Translations under genes and position numbers: made by a program
The notes under the pieces: generated by a model
What the model saw: only the letters and a program-made list of their open reading frames with translations
Told to the model about the DNA's origin: nothing
The model's database searches: none
From: Mycolicibacterium iranicum
Lineage (GTDB): Bacteria > Actinomycetota > Actinomycetes > Mycobacteriales > Mycobacteriaceae
Reading direction: 5' to 3'
DNA: 64,000 bases
Assembly: GCF_014190915.1 (NCBI RefSeq)
Contig: NZ_JACHVU010000012.1
Span: 62,001 to 126,000 of the forward strand
Shown here: one piece after another, positions 24,567-32,963 of the stretch
Layout of the letters: the number at the start of each line of letters is the position of its first letter
Numbering within the stretch: the stretch's first letter is position 1

Positions 24567-25781
24567 ATGACGGTGTCTTCTGAGTCTTCTCCACCGGCCG
24601 ACGTCTATTACGACCCCTACGACGTCGACATCACCGCCAACCCGTATCCCACCTACGCACGACTGCGCGACGAGGCGCCACTGTATTACAACGGGCGCTA
24701 CGACTTCTGGGCGCTGTCGCGTCATTCCGACGTCGAGAAGGCCCTGCTCGACTGGGCCACGTTCTCCAACCGCCGCAGCGACATCCTGGAGCTGGTCAAG
24801 TCCGACTTCGACATGCCCAAAGGCGTGATGATGTTCGAGGACCCGCCGGAACACACGATGCTGCGCGGGCTGATGTCGCGGGTGTTCACCCCGCGCCGCA
24901 TGGCCGAGATCGAAGACCAGATCAGGCGGTACTGCGTGCGGTGCCTGGACCCGCTCGTCGGCTCGGACGGCTTCGACGTGATCTCCGAGCTCGCGGCGAC
25001 GATGCCGATGCGGGTGATCGGCATGCTGCTCGGCATCCCCGAGTCAGAACAGATCTCGGTGCGCGACGCCAACGACGCGAACCTGCGGACCAGGCCGGGC
25101 GCGCCGATGAAGGTCGCCGACGCCGACAGGATCGCCGACGGGCGCATCTATGCCGACTACGTCGAGTGGCGGGCGGCCAACCCGTCGGACGACCTGATGA
25201 CGGCGCTGCTGAACGTGGAGTTCACCGACGAGGCCGGGGTGCACCGCAGATTGACCCGCAAGGAGGTCCTGCACTACACGCAGGTCGTCGCCGGCGCCGG
25301 CAACGAGACCACCGGCCGGCTCATCGGCTGGTTGGTCAAGGTGCTGGCCGAACATCCCCGGCAGCGTCGCGAGATCGTCGAGGACCGGACGCTGCTCGGC
25401 CGCACGATCGACGAGACGCTGCGATTCGAACCGACGGGACCTCACGTGGCCCGATACCTGGCACGGGACTTCGAGTACGACGGCACGACCGTGCCCGCCG
25501 GCAGCGCGATACTGCTCCTCTTCGGCGCGGCCAATCGCGACGAACGCCGCTACCGGGAACCCGACACGTTCGACATCCACCGCGACAACATCAGCCACCT
25601 GACCTTCGGCAAGGGGCTGCACTACTGTCTGGGCGCCAACCTGGCGCGTCTGGAAGGCCGCGTGGCCCTCGACGAGCTACTCAACCGCTGGCCGGAGTGG
25701 GACATCGACTACGCCAGCGCGCGGCTGGCGCCGACCTCCACGGTGCGCGGCTGGGAGCATCTGCGGCTCCTGCCGCGCTGA
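24567..25781 (+). CDS. Cytochrome P450
   Basis: 404 residues, a soluble bacterial P450. The I-helix oxygen-binding motif AGAGNETT is at residues 242-249, the ExxR motif ETLR at 283-286, and the heme-binding loop FGKGLHYCLG with the thiolate Cys at 354. The N-terminal region DVYYDPYDVDITANPYPTYARLRDEAPLYYN is typical of the CYP families abundant in mycobacteria. It hydroxylates an unknown substrate with electrons from a ferredoxin; none is adjacent. GGAGAG 8 bases before ATG 24567 supports the start. It is divergent from the mmpS operon, with which it may share control. Confidence 0.93.
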   Translation: MTVSSESSPPADVYYDPYDVDITANPYPTYARLRDEAPLYYNGRYDFWALSRHSDVEKALLDWATFSNRRSDILELVKSDFDMPKGVMMFEDPPEHTMLRGLMSRVFTPRRMAEIEDQIRRYCVRCLDPLVGSDGFDVISELAATMPMRVIGMLLGIPESEQISVRDANDANLRTRPGAPMKVADADRIADGRIYADYVEWRAANPSDDLMTALLNVEFTDEAGVHRRLTRKEVLHYTQVVAGAGNETTGRLIGWLVKVLAEHPRQRREIVEDRTLLGRTIDETLRFEPTGPHVARYLARDFEYDGTTVPAGSAILLLFGAANRDERRYREPDTFDIHRDNISHLTFGKGLHYCLGANLARLEGRVALDELLNRWPEWDIDYASARLAPTSTVRGWEHLRLLPR

Positions 25782-25791
25782 CGGGCCCGCT

Positions 25792-26232
25792 CTAGGAGCC
25801 GGTGCCGCCCATCGTGCCCGTCTCGGTGTCGCTGTCCTGCCCGGTATCGGTGGCAGCGGTGTCGAGCACGCTGACCGCGATGCCGTACGGCAGGAATCGC
25901 ACGCGCCGCGTCGGATCGGTGTTGTCCTTGTTGGCCCGCAGCGCATCGAGTTCGGTCGGGTAGACCTGTTCGATGTGCGCGCCGCCGGCCTCGTCAAGGG
26001 TGTAGATGGCCCACACCCCGTCCCCGGCCTCACCGGTGGTCTCGGGCCGGGAGCGGGGCCGGGTGGTGCGGGAGAACTCGTCGAACAACGTCGACCAGCC
26101 CGCCTTCTCGCCCGGGGTGCTGATGAATCTGCCGAGCCCGTCGAGGGCGTCGCGCAGACCCTCGCCCGCTTCGCGGACGACGCGGTCGAGATCTTCGGGG
26201 TCGAATCCGAACGGGCCGTTGCTCCTGCTCAT
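25792..26232 (-). CDS. Conserved mycobacterial protein of unknown function
   Basis: 146 residues from ATG 26232, which has a strong AGGAGG site 6 bases upstream; the in-frame extension to 26487 has no such support. The N-terminal half (FGFDPEDLDRVVREAGEGLRDALDGLGRFI) is an amphipathic helix pair. The middle (GVWAIYTLDEAGGAHIEQVYPTELDALRANKDN) and FLPYGIAVSVLD form a small mixed fold. The C-terminus is Thr/Asp-rich (TAATDTGQDSDTETGTMGGTGS). I do not recognise a family with a known function. It ends 10 bases from the P450 stop, convergently. Confidence 0.6.
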   Translation of the reverse strand: MSRSNGPFGFDPEDLDRVVREAGEGLRDALDGLGRFISTPGEKAGWSTLFDEFSRTTRPRSRPETTGEAGDGVWAIYTLDEAGGAHIEQVYPTELDALRANKDNTDPTRRVRFLPYGIAVSVLDTAATDTGQDSDTETGTMGGTGS

Positions 26233-26338
26233 GATGGTCCTCCTGCTGGATGCGCCGTCAACACGGGCGGTTGACAACCAGTGTGCCCGCGTCGGCAGGT
26301 CCAGTCGACTGTCGCCCGCCGAGGTGGTAGGCATCCGT

Positions 26339-27148
26339 ATGCCCTTCACACGCGCCGACGTGCTGACCGCCGCGCAACGGTCCCTGACCGCCGCGGGTGC
26401 ACACGACCGCGACGGCTGGCTGAGTCTGTTCACCCGCGACGGCCGCGTCGAGGATCCGGTCGGGTCGGCACCGCACCAAGGGCACACGGACCTGGGGCGG
26501 TTCTACGACACGTTCATCGGGCCGCGCACCATCACCCACCGCCTCGACGGAGACATCGTGGTCGACACGACCGTGATCCGCGATGTCGAACTCGAGATCG
26601 ACATGACCTCGGCGCTGACGATGCGGGTCCCCACCTTCATCCGGTACGACCTGCGCACGGAGTCCGACGAACTCAAGATCGGGGCGCTGTCGGCGTACTG
26701 GGAACTGCCGGCGATGATGGCCCAGTTCGCCCGCGGCGGCGTGGGGGCAGTGCCCGCGGGGGTGTCCCTGGGCAGGGCGATGTTCACCAACCAGGGACTG
26801 ACCGGGACGCTGGGCTTTCTCGGCGGTTTCCGCGGGCTGGGCAGCGGCGGCAAGGCCGTGTTCGCGCGCTTCCTCGACAACGCCTGCGCCGGGGACGAAG
26901 TCGGCATGCGGCGGGTCGTGTCCGACACCCCCGTCACGGTCGGCGACACCGATCCGCTGACGGCGTCCGATCTGCTCAAGCTGCTCGCAGGCGGGACGTG
27001 GAGCAAGCTGATTGGCTCGGGACGCTCGGTGTCCGCCCGCGTCGAACGCGAGGGGCACCGGAGCGTGGTCATCGGCGAGATCGGCGAGGGTGGGGGCCGC
27101 AACCGCGCCGCGCTGCGCCGGATCCGGTACTTCGGCGAGATCAACTGA
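26339..27148 (+). CDS. SnoaL/ketosteroid-isomerase-fold protein with extra C-terminal domain
   Basis: 269 residues from ATG 26339. The N-terminal 130 residues show the NTF2-like cone fold: DVLTAAQRSLTAAGAHDRDGWLSLFTRDGRVEDPVGSAPHQGHTDLGRFYDTFIGP, where Asp and the VEDPVG loop are typical of steroid isomerase relatives. A second part (residues 140-269) includes a Gly-rich linker, FLDNACAGDEVGMRRVVSD and SDLLKLLAGGTWSKLIGSGRSVSARVE, with unknown role. Such proteins bind small hydrophobic molecules; catalysis here is not established. An in-frame reading from 26006 overlaps the divergent gene and is rejected. Confidence 0.6.
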   Translation: MPFTRADVLTAAQRSLTAAGAHDRDGWLSLFTRDGRVEDPVGSAPHQGHTDLGRFYDTFIGPRTITHRLDGDIVVDTTVIRDVELEIDMTSALTMRVPTFIRYDLRTESDELKIGALSAYWELPAMMAQFARGGVGAVPAGVSLGRAMFTNQGLTGTLGFLGGFRGLGSGGKAVFARFLDNACAGDEVGMRRVVSDTPVTVGDTDPLTASDLLKLLAGGTWSKLIGSGRSVSARVEREGHRSVVIGEIGEGGGRNRAALRRIRYFGEIN

Positions 27149-27220
27149 CCACGGCGACCCGGCAACGTTTCGGTCGCGGTGTCGCGCAGCGCCCGGCAGA
27201 CGTGAGAACGTAGCAACACC

Positions 27221-27928
27221 ATGTCCGCTTCCTCGTTCGACCCGACCGAGCCGTCGCACCCGACCCCGTCTTCCGCGACAGGGCCGTCCACAGCGGGGCC
27301 GTCCGCAACGGGGCCGTCCGCAAAAGGGGCGTCCCGCCCGACCGACCCGTCCGATCCCGACTTCCTCATCCCCACGGACTATGTGTCCTACGAAGAGTTC
27401 GGCCGACGTTTCTTCGAGGTCGCCGTCTCCGAGGAGCGGGTGGGCGCGGCCATCGGTGAGATCGCGGGCGACGCGTTCACGATGGGTCCGATCGCCCAGG
27501 GCCCCGGGCGGATCGCCAAAGTGACCGCCAAGGTGCGGATCCAGCAGCCCAGAGTGAGCCGACAGCTCGGTGAGCTCATCACCTTCGCGATCCGCATCCC
27601 GCTCGAGATCGACATGGTCGTCGACCTGAAAATCGACAAGCCCAAGTTCATGGTCTTCGGTGAGATCTCGCTGCGGGCCACCGCCAAGGCCGCCGAGCCG
27701 CTGCTGCTGATCCTCGATGTGGAGAAGCCCCGCGCGTCGGACATCACCATCCACGTGACATCGCAGTCGCTGCGCGCCGAGGTGGTCCGCATCATCGGTG
27801 GCATCGACGCCGAGATCAAGCGGTTCATCGCCATGCACGTCGCCGGCGAGATCGACAGCCCGGAATCGCAGAAGGCCAAGATCATCGACGTCGCCCAGCA
27901 GCTCGACGAGACGTGGACCGGTATCTGA
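27221..27928 (+). CDS. Conserved mycobacterial protein with repetitive N-terminus
   Basis: 235 residues. Residues 1-45 are low-complexity (Ser, Pro, Thr, Gly) and hold three 5-residue repeats starting GPS. From residue 50 the sequence becomes well structured: DFLIPTDYVSYEEFGRRFFEVAVSEERV, a beta-rich region (VTAKVRIQQPRVSRQLGELITFAIRIPLEIDMVVDLKIDKPKFMVFGEISLRATAKAAEPLLLILDVEKP), and a helical tail ending DVAQQLDETWTGI. Such long amphipathic strands suggest lipid binding, but I do not recognise a family with a proven role. It converges with the GDSL hydrolase gene with 3 bases between stops. Confidence 0.65.
   Translation: MSASSFDPTEPSHPTPSSATGPSTAGPSATGPSAKGASRPTDPSDPDFLIPTDYVSYEEFGRRFFEVAVSEERVGAAIGEIAGDAFTMGPIAQGPGRIAKVTAKVRIQQPRVSRQLGELITFAIRIPLEIDMVVDLKIDKPKFMVFGEISLRATAKAAEPLLLILDVEKPRASDITIHVTSQSLRAEVVRIIGGIDAEIKRFIAMHVAGEIDSPESQKAKIIDVAQQLDETWTGI
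27281..27325 (+). repeat. Three 15-bp tandem repeats inside a coding region
   Basis: Three copies of a 15-bp unit starting GGGGCCGTCC (first copy GGGCCGTCCACAGCG, later copies differing at two or three positions), with a degenerate fourth at 27326. In frame they encode GPSTA, GPSAT and GPSAK in the disordered N-terminus of the host protein. Copy number may vary between strains. Confidence 0.75.
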
Positions 27929-27931
27929 CCC

Positions 27932-28702
27932 TCAGGCGCTGAGCGCCTCGAGCTCCGGGCGGCGCGGGTCGCGGCCGTCTCCCACCGCCTTGCCCCGCAG
28001 ATGTGTCCACAGGTACGGCATCAGCATGTTCTGGGTCCACAGGAACTGCGAGTACATGCGCGACCGGAACGACGGCAGCGCTGCGCCGGGATCCGCGTCG
28101 GCCCAGTCGTGGCTGCTGCCCGGCAGCCCCAGCGCCTCGGCGGCCGCGGCGGCGAACAGCGCATGGCCCTTCGGTGACCCGTGCACCCGGTCCAGGCTCC
28201 AGGTGTCGGGCTGGGTCATCGACGGCGCGGCGAACAGGTCGACGAGACGGAACCCGTACGCGGCCGCCGCGTCCCGGATCTGCGCATTGATGGTGACCAG
28301 CCGCCGGGCCAGCACCCGGCCGATCGGCAGGATCCGGGCCAGATCGGGAAACGTCGTCGTGACCACCGTCGCCCCCGAGGACGCGAGCCGCACGTGCATC
28401 TGGTCCAGCTGCTCCAGTGCGCGTTCGAAGCCGGCGCCGGGCCTGGTCATGTCGTTCATGCCGATGCACACCGTGATGAGGTCGGCCCGCATGTCCAGCG
28501 CCCGCGGCAGCTGGTCGTCGAGCACGTCGCGGATCTGCCGGCCGCGGATCGCGAGGTTGGCGTACTGCAGGCCCGGCCGCAGGTCGTCGAGCATCACCGC
28601 CAGCCTGTCGGCGAAGCCGGCGAGGCCGGACGCGTCATCGCCGTCCCACAGCCCCTCTGTCTGACTGTCGCCCAGCGCGACATACCGGGAGTACCCGATC
28701 AC
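27932..28702 (-). CDS. SGNH/GDSL-family hydrolase
   Basis: 256 residues. Block I is GDSQTEG with the nucleophile Ser near residue 13; block II Gly is in NLAIRGRQIRDVL; block III is CIGMNDM with the oxyanion Asn; block V is SLDRVHGSPKGHALFA with the Asp-x-x-His pair. These complete the SGNH set. Such esterases act on acyl or acetyl esters of lipids or carbohydrates. There is no signal peptide, so a cytosolic site is likely. The C-terminal 60 residues (SRMYSQFLWTQNMLMPYLWTHLRGK) add an amphipathic segment that may contact membrane. It lies 54 bases downstream of the next minus-strand gene. Confidence 0.87.
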   Translation of the reverse strand: MIGYSRYVALGDSQTEGLWDGDDASGLAGFADRLAVMLDDLRPGLQYANLAIRGRQIRDVLDDQLPRALDMRADLITVCIGMNDMTRPGAGFERALEQLDQMHVRLASSGATVVTTTFPDLARILPIGRVLARRLVTINAQIRDAAAAYGFRLVDLFAAPSMTQPDTWSLDRVHGSPKGHALFAAAAAEALGLPGSSHDWADADPGAALPSFRSRMYSQFLWTQNMLMPYLWTHLRGKAVGDGRDPRRPELEALSA

Positions 28703-28756
28703 AGTGGGGACTCTAGTGCCGCGATGTCGTGTGCACCTGTTGTGCCGCGGTCGGCG

Positions 28757-29446
28757 CTACAGCAGGTCGGCGCGCCACTCGGGCAACCGGCCCGACACCC
28801 GCACCACGCCCGGCGCGAAGGTCAGCGACGTCAACTGCAGCCCGTGGGCCATCTCGGGGAGCTGCACCGGATACGCCGGTATCCGCGCAGGCAGTTGCCA
28901 GCGCCATCTCCCGAGACCCGCACGGCGCGCGGACAACCACAGGGTGGAGCCGTCGAGCCTGGCCTCGACTTCGAGATGGCCCAGGCGCGGACGCCGGGCC
29001 AACCGCACCCGCGCCACCCCGTCGGCGCCGACCGCTGCCGAGATTCTCGGCGCCGCGGCACGCCGCAGGTCGTCCACCGCTGCCGCGGGGACGTCCAGCA
29101 TCAGGTCCACGGGTGCTGCGACGAGGACCGGAGGAGCACCCGGCCGGACGCGCACGTTGCGCATCGTGACGCGGGCGCGGTCGAAATGGCTTGCACGCCA
29201 TGTGATCCGCTCCACGGTGGCGGTGAAGTCCTCGACATGACCCGTGGCCAGGCCCCGGGCGTCCAACCGGGAGCTCAGCTCGGTCACCGTCATGGTGAGG
29301 TCGGCGCCGTCGAGACGCAGGGTGAGCCGGCGGCCGACCACGAAACGCCGGACGGGCACCATCGCGGTCGCCGACCACAGAGAGGTCAGCAGGTCGACCG
29401 GCCGGAACGGATCGAACCGCCGTGGACGGGTCATGATGGCGCCCAT
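28757..29446 (-). CDS. Conserved protein, possibly LmeA/DUF2993-like
   Basis: 229 residues from ATG 29446 (a second ATG at 29434 is possible). The N-terminus is basic and Pro-rich. The body is dominated by beta strands: RLTLRLDGADLTMTVTELSSRLDARGLATGHVEDFTATVERITW, ARVTMRNVRVRPGAPPVLVAAPVDLMLDVP, and GHLEVEARLDGSTLWLSARRAGLG. This pattern recalls mycobacterial LmeA-type phospholipid-binding proteins, but there is no clear signal peptide and the assignment is tentative. It is divergent from the NUDIX gene with only 14 bases between start codons. Confidence 0.55.
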   Translation of the reverse strand: MGAIMTRPRRFDPFRPVDLLTSLWSATAMVPVRRFVVGRRLTLRLDGADLTMTVTELSSRLDARGLATGHVEDFTATVERITWRASHFDRARVTMRNVRVRPGAPPVLVAAPVDLMLDVPAAAVDDLRRAAAPRISAAVGADGVARVRLARRPRLGHLEVEARLDGSTLWLSARRAGLGRWRWQLPARIPAYPVQLPEMAHGLQLTSLTFAPGVVRVSGRLPEWRADLL

Positions 29447-29460
29447 ACTATCGTCGGACG

Positions 29461-29952
29461 ATGCCCAAGCTCAGCGCCGGCCTGCTGCTGTTCCGCGAAA
29501 CCGACGGTGCTGTGGAAGTGCTGATCGGCCACCCCGGTGGGCCGTTCTGGGCGCGCAAGGATGACGGTGCGTGGTCGATTCCGAAGGGTGAGTACCTCGA
29601 GGGGGAGGATCCGTGGACCGTCGCTCAGCGGGAGTTCGCCGAGGAGATCGGCAAACCCGCACCGCGCGGCCCACGGATCGAGTTCCCGCCGGTGCGCCAG
29701 CCTGGCGGCAAGATCGTGACCGCGTTCGCGGTGCGCGGCGATCTGGACCTCGAAGGCACCGTCAGCAACACGTTCACTCTCGAATGGCCCAGGGGCTCCG
29801 GCACACTCAGGGAATTCCCGGAGATCGACCGGGTGGGCTGGTTCGACGTGGGGGCGGCGCGGGAGAAGCTGCTGAAGGGCCAGCGCCCGCTGCTCGACCG
29901 GTTGGCGGAGGCACTCGCACGCGGCGAACCGGACGGGTCTCGATGGCATTGA
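29461..29952 (+). CDS. NUDIX hydrolase
   Basis: 163 residues. The Nudix box runs from Gly43 to Gly64: GEYLEGEDPWTVAQREFAEEIG follows Gx5Ex7REUxEExGU exactly, except that the last hydrophobic position is Lys65. Glu58, Glu61 and Glu62 are the metal ligands. The N-terminal PKLSAGLLLFRETDGAVEVLIGHPGGPFW and the PPVRQPGGKIVTAFAV segment are typical of small nucleotide or dinucleotide polyphosphate hydrolases in actinobacteria. Substrate unknown. TATCGT six bases before ATG 29461 fits a leaderless start. The last 146 bases overlap the convergent SnoaL-like gene. Confidence 0.9.
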   Translation: MPKLSAGLLLFRETDGAVEVLIGHPGGPFWARKDDGAWSIPKGEYLEGEDPWTVAQREFAEEIGKPAPRGPRIEFPPVRQPGGKIVTAFAVRGDLDLEGTVSNTFTLEWPRGSGTLREFPEIDRVGWFDVGAAREKLLKGQRPLLDRLAEALARGEPDGSRWH

Positions 29953-30370
29953 TCGTCAACGCGCGCCCGTGGAACCGCCAGCCCCGCGGGGTCCGCAGGT
30001 ACTCGTCGTCGTAGCGCAGGTGCCACACCAGGTCGGTGGCCACACCCGCGCCGTCCACGCTCCAGTGGTGGGCGACGCATGTGATGCGGCCCAGCGCATA
30101 GTCCCTGTCCTCGGCGCGCGCATAGACCTCACCGACGATCGCATGCTCGGTGCGCGTGACGTGAGCCAGAGCCGTCATCGCCGAGCGCACACCGTCGTGG
30201 CCGTGGTGACAGTGCGTGGGCTCCAGCGAGCGCGGCGGGTCCGGAACCCGGAATTCGGCTGTGTCGGTGAACAATTCGAGAACGTCGTCGAACCTGCGGT
30301 CGTCGACGGCGGACGCGTAGAGGTGCACGAGGTCGCTGACCGCCAGCCGGTCGGGGACGTCCAGGGTCAC
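29807..30370 (-). CDS. SnoaL-like (NTF2-fold) protein coupled to the kinase
   Basis: 187 residues from GTG 30370, chosen because it overlaps the kinase stop as GTGA; the longer reading to 30415 lies inside the kinase gene. Residues 1-130 are an NTF2/SnoaL fold: DVPDRLAVSDLVHLYASAVDDRRFDDVLELFTDTAEFRVPDPP, HHGHDGVRSAMTALAHVTRTEHAIVGEV, and RTPRGWRFHGRALTINAIE. The remaining 45 residues (Arg/Pro/Ala-rich) are encoded antisense to the NUDIX gene and look unstructured, so the essential protein may end at about 29950. Ligand-binding or isomerase-type role; nothing more specific can be said. Confidence 0.62.
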   Translation of the reverse strand: MTLDVPDRLAVSDLVHLYASAVDDRRFDDVLELFTDTAEFRVPDPPRSLEPTHCHHGHDGVRSAMTALAHVTRTEHAIVGEVYARAEDRDYALGRITCVAHHWSVDGAGVATDLVWHLRYDDEYLRTPRGWRFHGRALTINAIETRPVRRVRVPPPTGRAAGAGPSAASPAPPPRRTSPPGRSPGIP

Positions 30371-31821
30371 GGCAGCGGCGGCGAACTGTTGCTGCGGCGG
30401 ATGTCCTCGCGGCATTCCCGGCGCGTCTGACCGGTCTGCGCCATGCAGGTCAGCACCGGGAACGCCTCCTCGGTGGGCAGCGGCGGCTCCGTCGGGTCGG
30501 GAGGCGGTGTCGAGGTCGGACTGGGCACGTCACCCTGGGTCAGCGACCAGATCGTGGTGTCCGATCCGGGGATGGACGCACAGTAGGCGGTCGCACCGCT
30601 GTCGGTCGTCGCGGTGCTGTCCTTCGTCGAGCAGTTCGCGCCGATGACGACACCCGCAGGGGCAGCCGAGGTCGTGACGGTATCCGTGACGGTCTCGGTG
30701 GCCTCGACCGTCGTGGTGGGCGTGGGGGGCGGCGGGGCGACACTGCTTTCGGCCGTCGTCGCGCTCGTGGCCGCGCTCGGGGCGGGCGGGCGCGCCGCCG
30801 GAGACTCCTGCGTCCGGTCGGCGCGCAGGAATTCGACGGCGGCCACCGCGACCGCCACGACGAGGAGCACCGCGAGCACGGTGGGCACGAGCACAGCCGG
30901 CCGCAGCCGGCGAGCGCGTGGCTCGGAGGATTCGGCCGGCACCGCCGAAAGACGTGTGACGCCCGAATCGGCCCCGGCGGCTCCGGATATGCGATGCCCG
31001 AGAGCTCGGGCGAAGTCCGCGCACCGTTCGTAGCGGTCGTTGGGGTCCTTGGCCAGCGCCTTGGCGAACACCTCGTCGGCGCCCGAGAGGTCGGGGCGAT
31101 GATCGGCGATGGCCGGCGGCGTGGCCGACAGGTGCTGGCTGATGACCACCGCGGGGTTGGCATGGGAGAACGGCGGCGAACCCGTCAGCAGATGGAAGGC
31201 CGTTGCCGCCAGGGCGTATTGATCTGCCCGGCCGTCGAGGTCGCGGGCCATCAACTGCTCCGGGGCCGCGTAGGACACCGTGCCGACGGTCATGTTGGTG
31301 GCCGTCAGGCCGCTGATGTCGTCGTCCCATCTCGCTATGCCGAAGTCGGCCAACAGAATTCGCTGATCCGGCGAGCCGGGCCCGGCCAGCAGGATGTTCG
31401 CCGGCTTCACATCGCGGTGGAGCAGATGACGTTCATGGGCGTAGTCGAGCGCCTCGGCGACCGCGCCGACGATCTCGGCGACCTGAGGTGCCGGCATTCC
31501 GCCGCCGTGCTGTTCGGCGAGCAGACGTGCGGCATCGGTGCCCTCGACGTAGTCCATCGAGATCCAGATCTGACCGTCGAACTCGCCCCGGTCGTGCACG
31601 CCGACGATGTGCGGATGCCACAGCGTGGCGGCGATGTCGGCCTCCCGGTTGAACCGCTGCCGGTACTCGGAGTCGGCCGACACCGCGGCGGGCAGCACCT
31701 TCAGCGCGTCCCGGCGGGGGAGCCTGGGGTGCTGAGCCAGGTACACCTCGCCCATGCCCCCCGAACCCAGCAGGTGCACGATCGTGTACCCCGCGAACGT
31801 CTCACCTGCGGCCAACGGCAT
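30367..31821 (-). CDS. Membrane Ser/Thr protein kinase (Pkn type)
   Basis: 484 residues. The kinase domain (13-275) is complete: GSGGMGEVY loop (19-27), catalytic Lys41, HRDVKPANILL (135-145), DFG (159-161), activation loop with TATNMTVGTVSYAAPEQ. A transmembrane helix (VLVPTVLAVLLVVAVAVAAVEFL, around 298-320) precedes an extracellular part: a Pro/Thr-rich stalk, then a small Cys-containing domain (GANCSTKDSTATTDSGATAYCASIPGSDTTIWSLTQGD) and a second pair (LTCMAQTGQTRRECRE). It phosphorylates proteins on Thr/Ser in response to an external signal. The upstream reductase gene ends 35 bases away; the downstream SnoaL gene overlaps by GTGA. Confidence 0.95.
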   Translation of the reverse strand: MPLAAGETFAGYTIVHLLGSGGMGEVYLAQHPRLPRRDALKVLPAAVSADSEYRQRFNREADIAATLWHPHIVGVHDRGEFDGQIWISMDYVEGTDAARLLAEQHGGGMPAPQVAEIVGAVAEALDYAHERHLLHRDVKPANILLAGPGSPDQRILLADFGIARWDDDISGLTATNMTVGTVSYAAPEQLMARDLDGRADQYALAATAFHLLTGSPPFSHANPAVVISQHLSATPPAIADHRPDLSGADEVFAKALAKDPNDRYERCADFARALGHRISGAAGADSGVTRLSAVPAESSEPRARRLRPAVLVPTVLAVLLVVAVAVAAVEFLRADRTQESPAARPPAPSAATSATTAESSVAPPPPTPTTTVEATETVTDTVTTSAAPAGVVIGANCSTKDSTATTDSGATAYCASIPGSDTTIWSLTQGDVPSPTSTPPPDPTEPPLPTEEAFPVLTCMAQTGQTRRECREDIRRSNSSPPLP

Positions 31822-31856
31822 GGCCGCATCGTACCGACGGGGTCAGCGATCCCGGG

Positions 31857-32963
31857 TCAAAGATCCAGGGTCAGAGCCGAACCCTGAGCGGCCCGGGACA
31901 CGCACGTCAGCATCAGCCCCGCCTCGCGTTCGGGATCGGTCAGCAGAGCGTCCCGGTGCTCGACCTCGCCGCCGAGCACGCGCGTGCGGCAGGTCCCGCA
32001 GAAACCCTGCTGACACGAGTACGACGCGGGTACCCCGGCCCGCCGCAGGGCGGCGAGCAGTGTCTCCTCCGCCCCGACGTCGACGCGCGCGCCGGTCGAT
32101 CCGATCGTGACCGGGAACGGGTGACCGTCGACGACGGGCGGTGCGGCGAACCGTTCGAAATGCAATTCGACGTCCTCGCGTCCGACGAGCGCGGATCTGA
32201 TGGCGCCGAGCATCGGGGCCGGACCGCACGCATAGACGGCCGTGCCCGGCTCGCACGCGCCGAGCAGGTCCGAGGCCGACGGCAGCCCGCGCCGGTCGTC
32301 GGTGCGGATCTCGACGGCCGCGCCGTGGGCGGCGACGTCGTCGACGAACGGCAGGCTCTCCAGGGACCGGCCCGTGTAGATCATCGACCAGTCGATGCCG
32401 AGGCGGCCCGCGAGGGCGATCATCGGCAGGATCGGCGTGATACCGATACCGCCTGCGATGAAACGGATTCGGCGTGCGGGGGAGCCGTAACCGGGGACCG
32501 TCAACGGGAACGCATTGCGGGGACCGTGCGTGTGCACCGTGGCGCCCACCGGCAGCGCGTCGTGCACCTCCAGGGATCCGCCGCCGCCGTCGGGGATACG
32601 CCGGACCGCGATCCGATAGTGGTCGGAAGCGCCGGGGTCACCGCACAGCGAATACTGGCGCACCCGCCCGCTGGGCAGGTGCAGATCGATGTGAGCCCCG
32701 GGAAACCATTGCGGCAGAGCCGAATCCGACGCGTCGCGGAATGTCACCTCGACGACGTCCTGGTCGAGTGCCACCGTCCGCCGCCCCGCGACGGTCAGCG
32801 CGAAGGTGTCGGGCGCACCGGCCGGTGGCCGGATGCGGCGCACCGCCGCCGATGCGGCGAAGAGTCCGGAGATCGCGGCGTCGGCGAAACTCAACGTGAC
32901 GTCATGGCGCAGCCGTCCCGAGGCGCTCGGCGGCGTCTGCCGGTAGCGGTCGAAGAGACGCAT
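31857..32963 (-). CDS. Ferredoxin reductase with FAD, NAD(P)H and 2Fe-2S domains
   Basis: 368 residues from ATG 32963; the 526-residue reading that runs into the upstream gene is out of register and rejected. Order: N-terminal 50-residue helical extension, FAD domain with RQYSLCGDPG (the RxYS motif, near residue 115), NAD(P)H domain with RIRFIAGGIGITPILPM and YACGPAPML, and a C-terminal plant-type 2Fe-2S domain with CQQGFCGTCRTRVLGG and a final C in MLTCVSRA. It transfers electrons from NAD(P)H to an oxygenase. The start shares one base with the upstream stop (TGATG), tying it to the diiron hydrolase gene. Confidence 0.92.
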   Translation of the reverse strand: MRLFDRYRQTPPSASGRLRHDVTLSFADAAISGLFAASAAVRRIRPPAGAPDTFALTVAGRRTVALDQDVVEVTFRDASDSALPQWFPGAHIDLHLPSGRVRQYSLCGDPGASDHYRIAVRRIPDGGGGSLEVHDALPVGATVHTHGPRNAFPLTVPGYGSPARRIRFIAGGIGITPILPMIALAGRLGIDWSMIYTGRSLESLPFVDDVAAHGAAVEIRTDDRRGLPSASDLLGACEPGTAVYACGPAPMLGAIRSALVGREDVELHFERFAAPPVVDGHPFPVTIGSTGARVDVGAEETLLAALRRAGVPASYSCQQGFCGTCRTRVLGGEVEHRDALLTDPEREAGLMLTCVSRAAQGSALTLDL

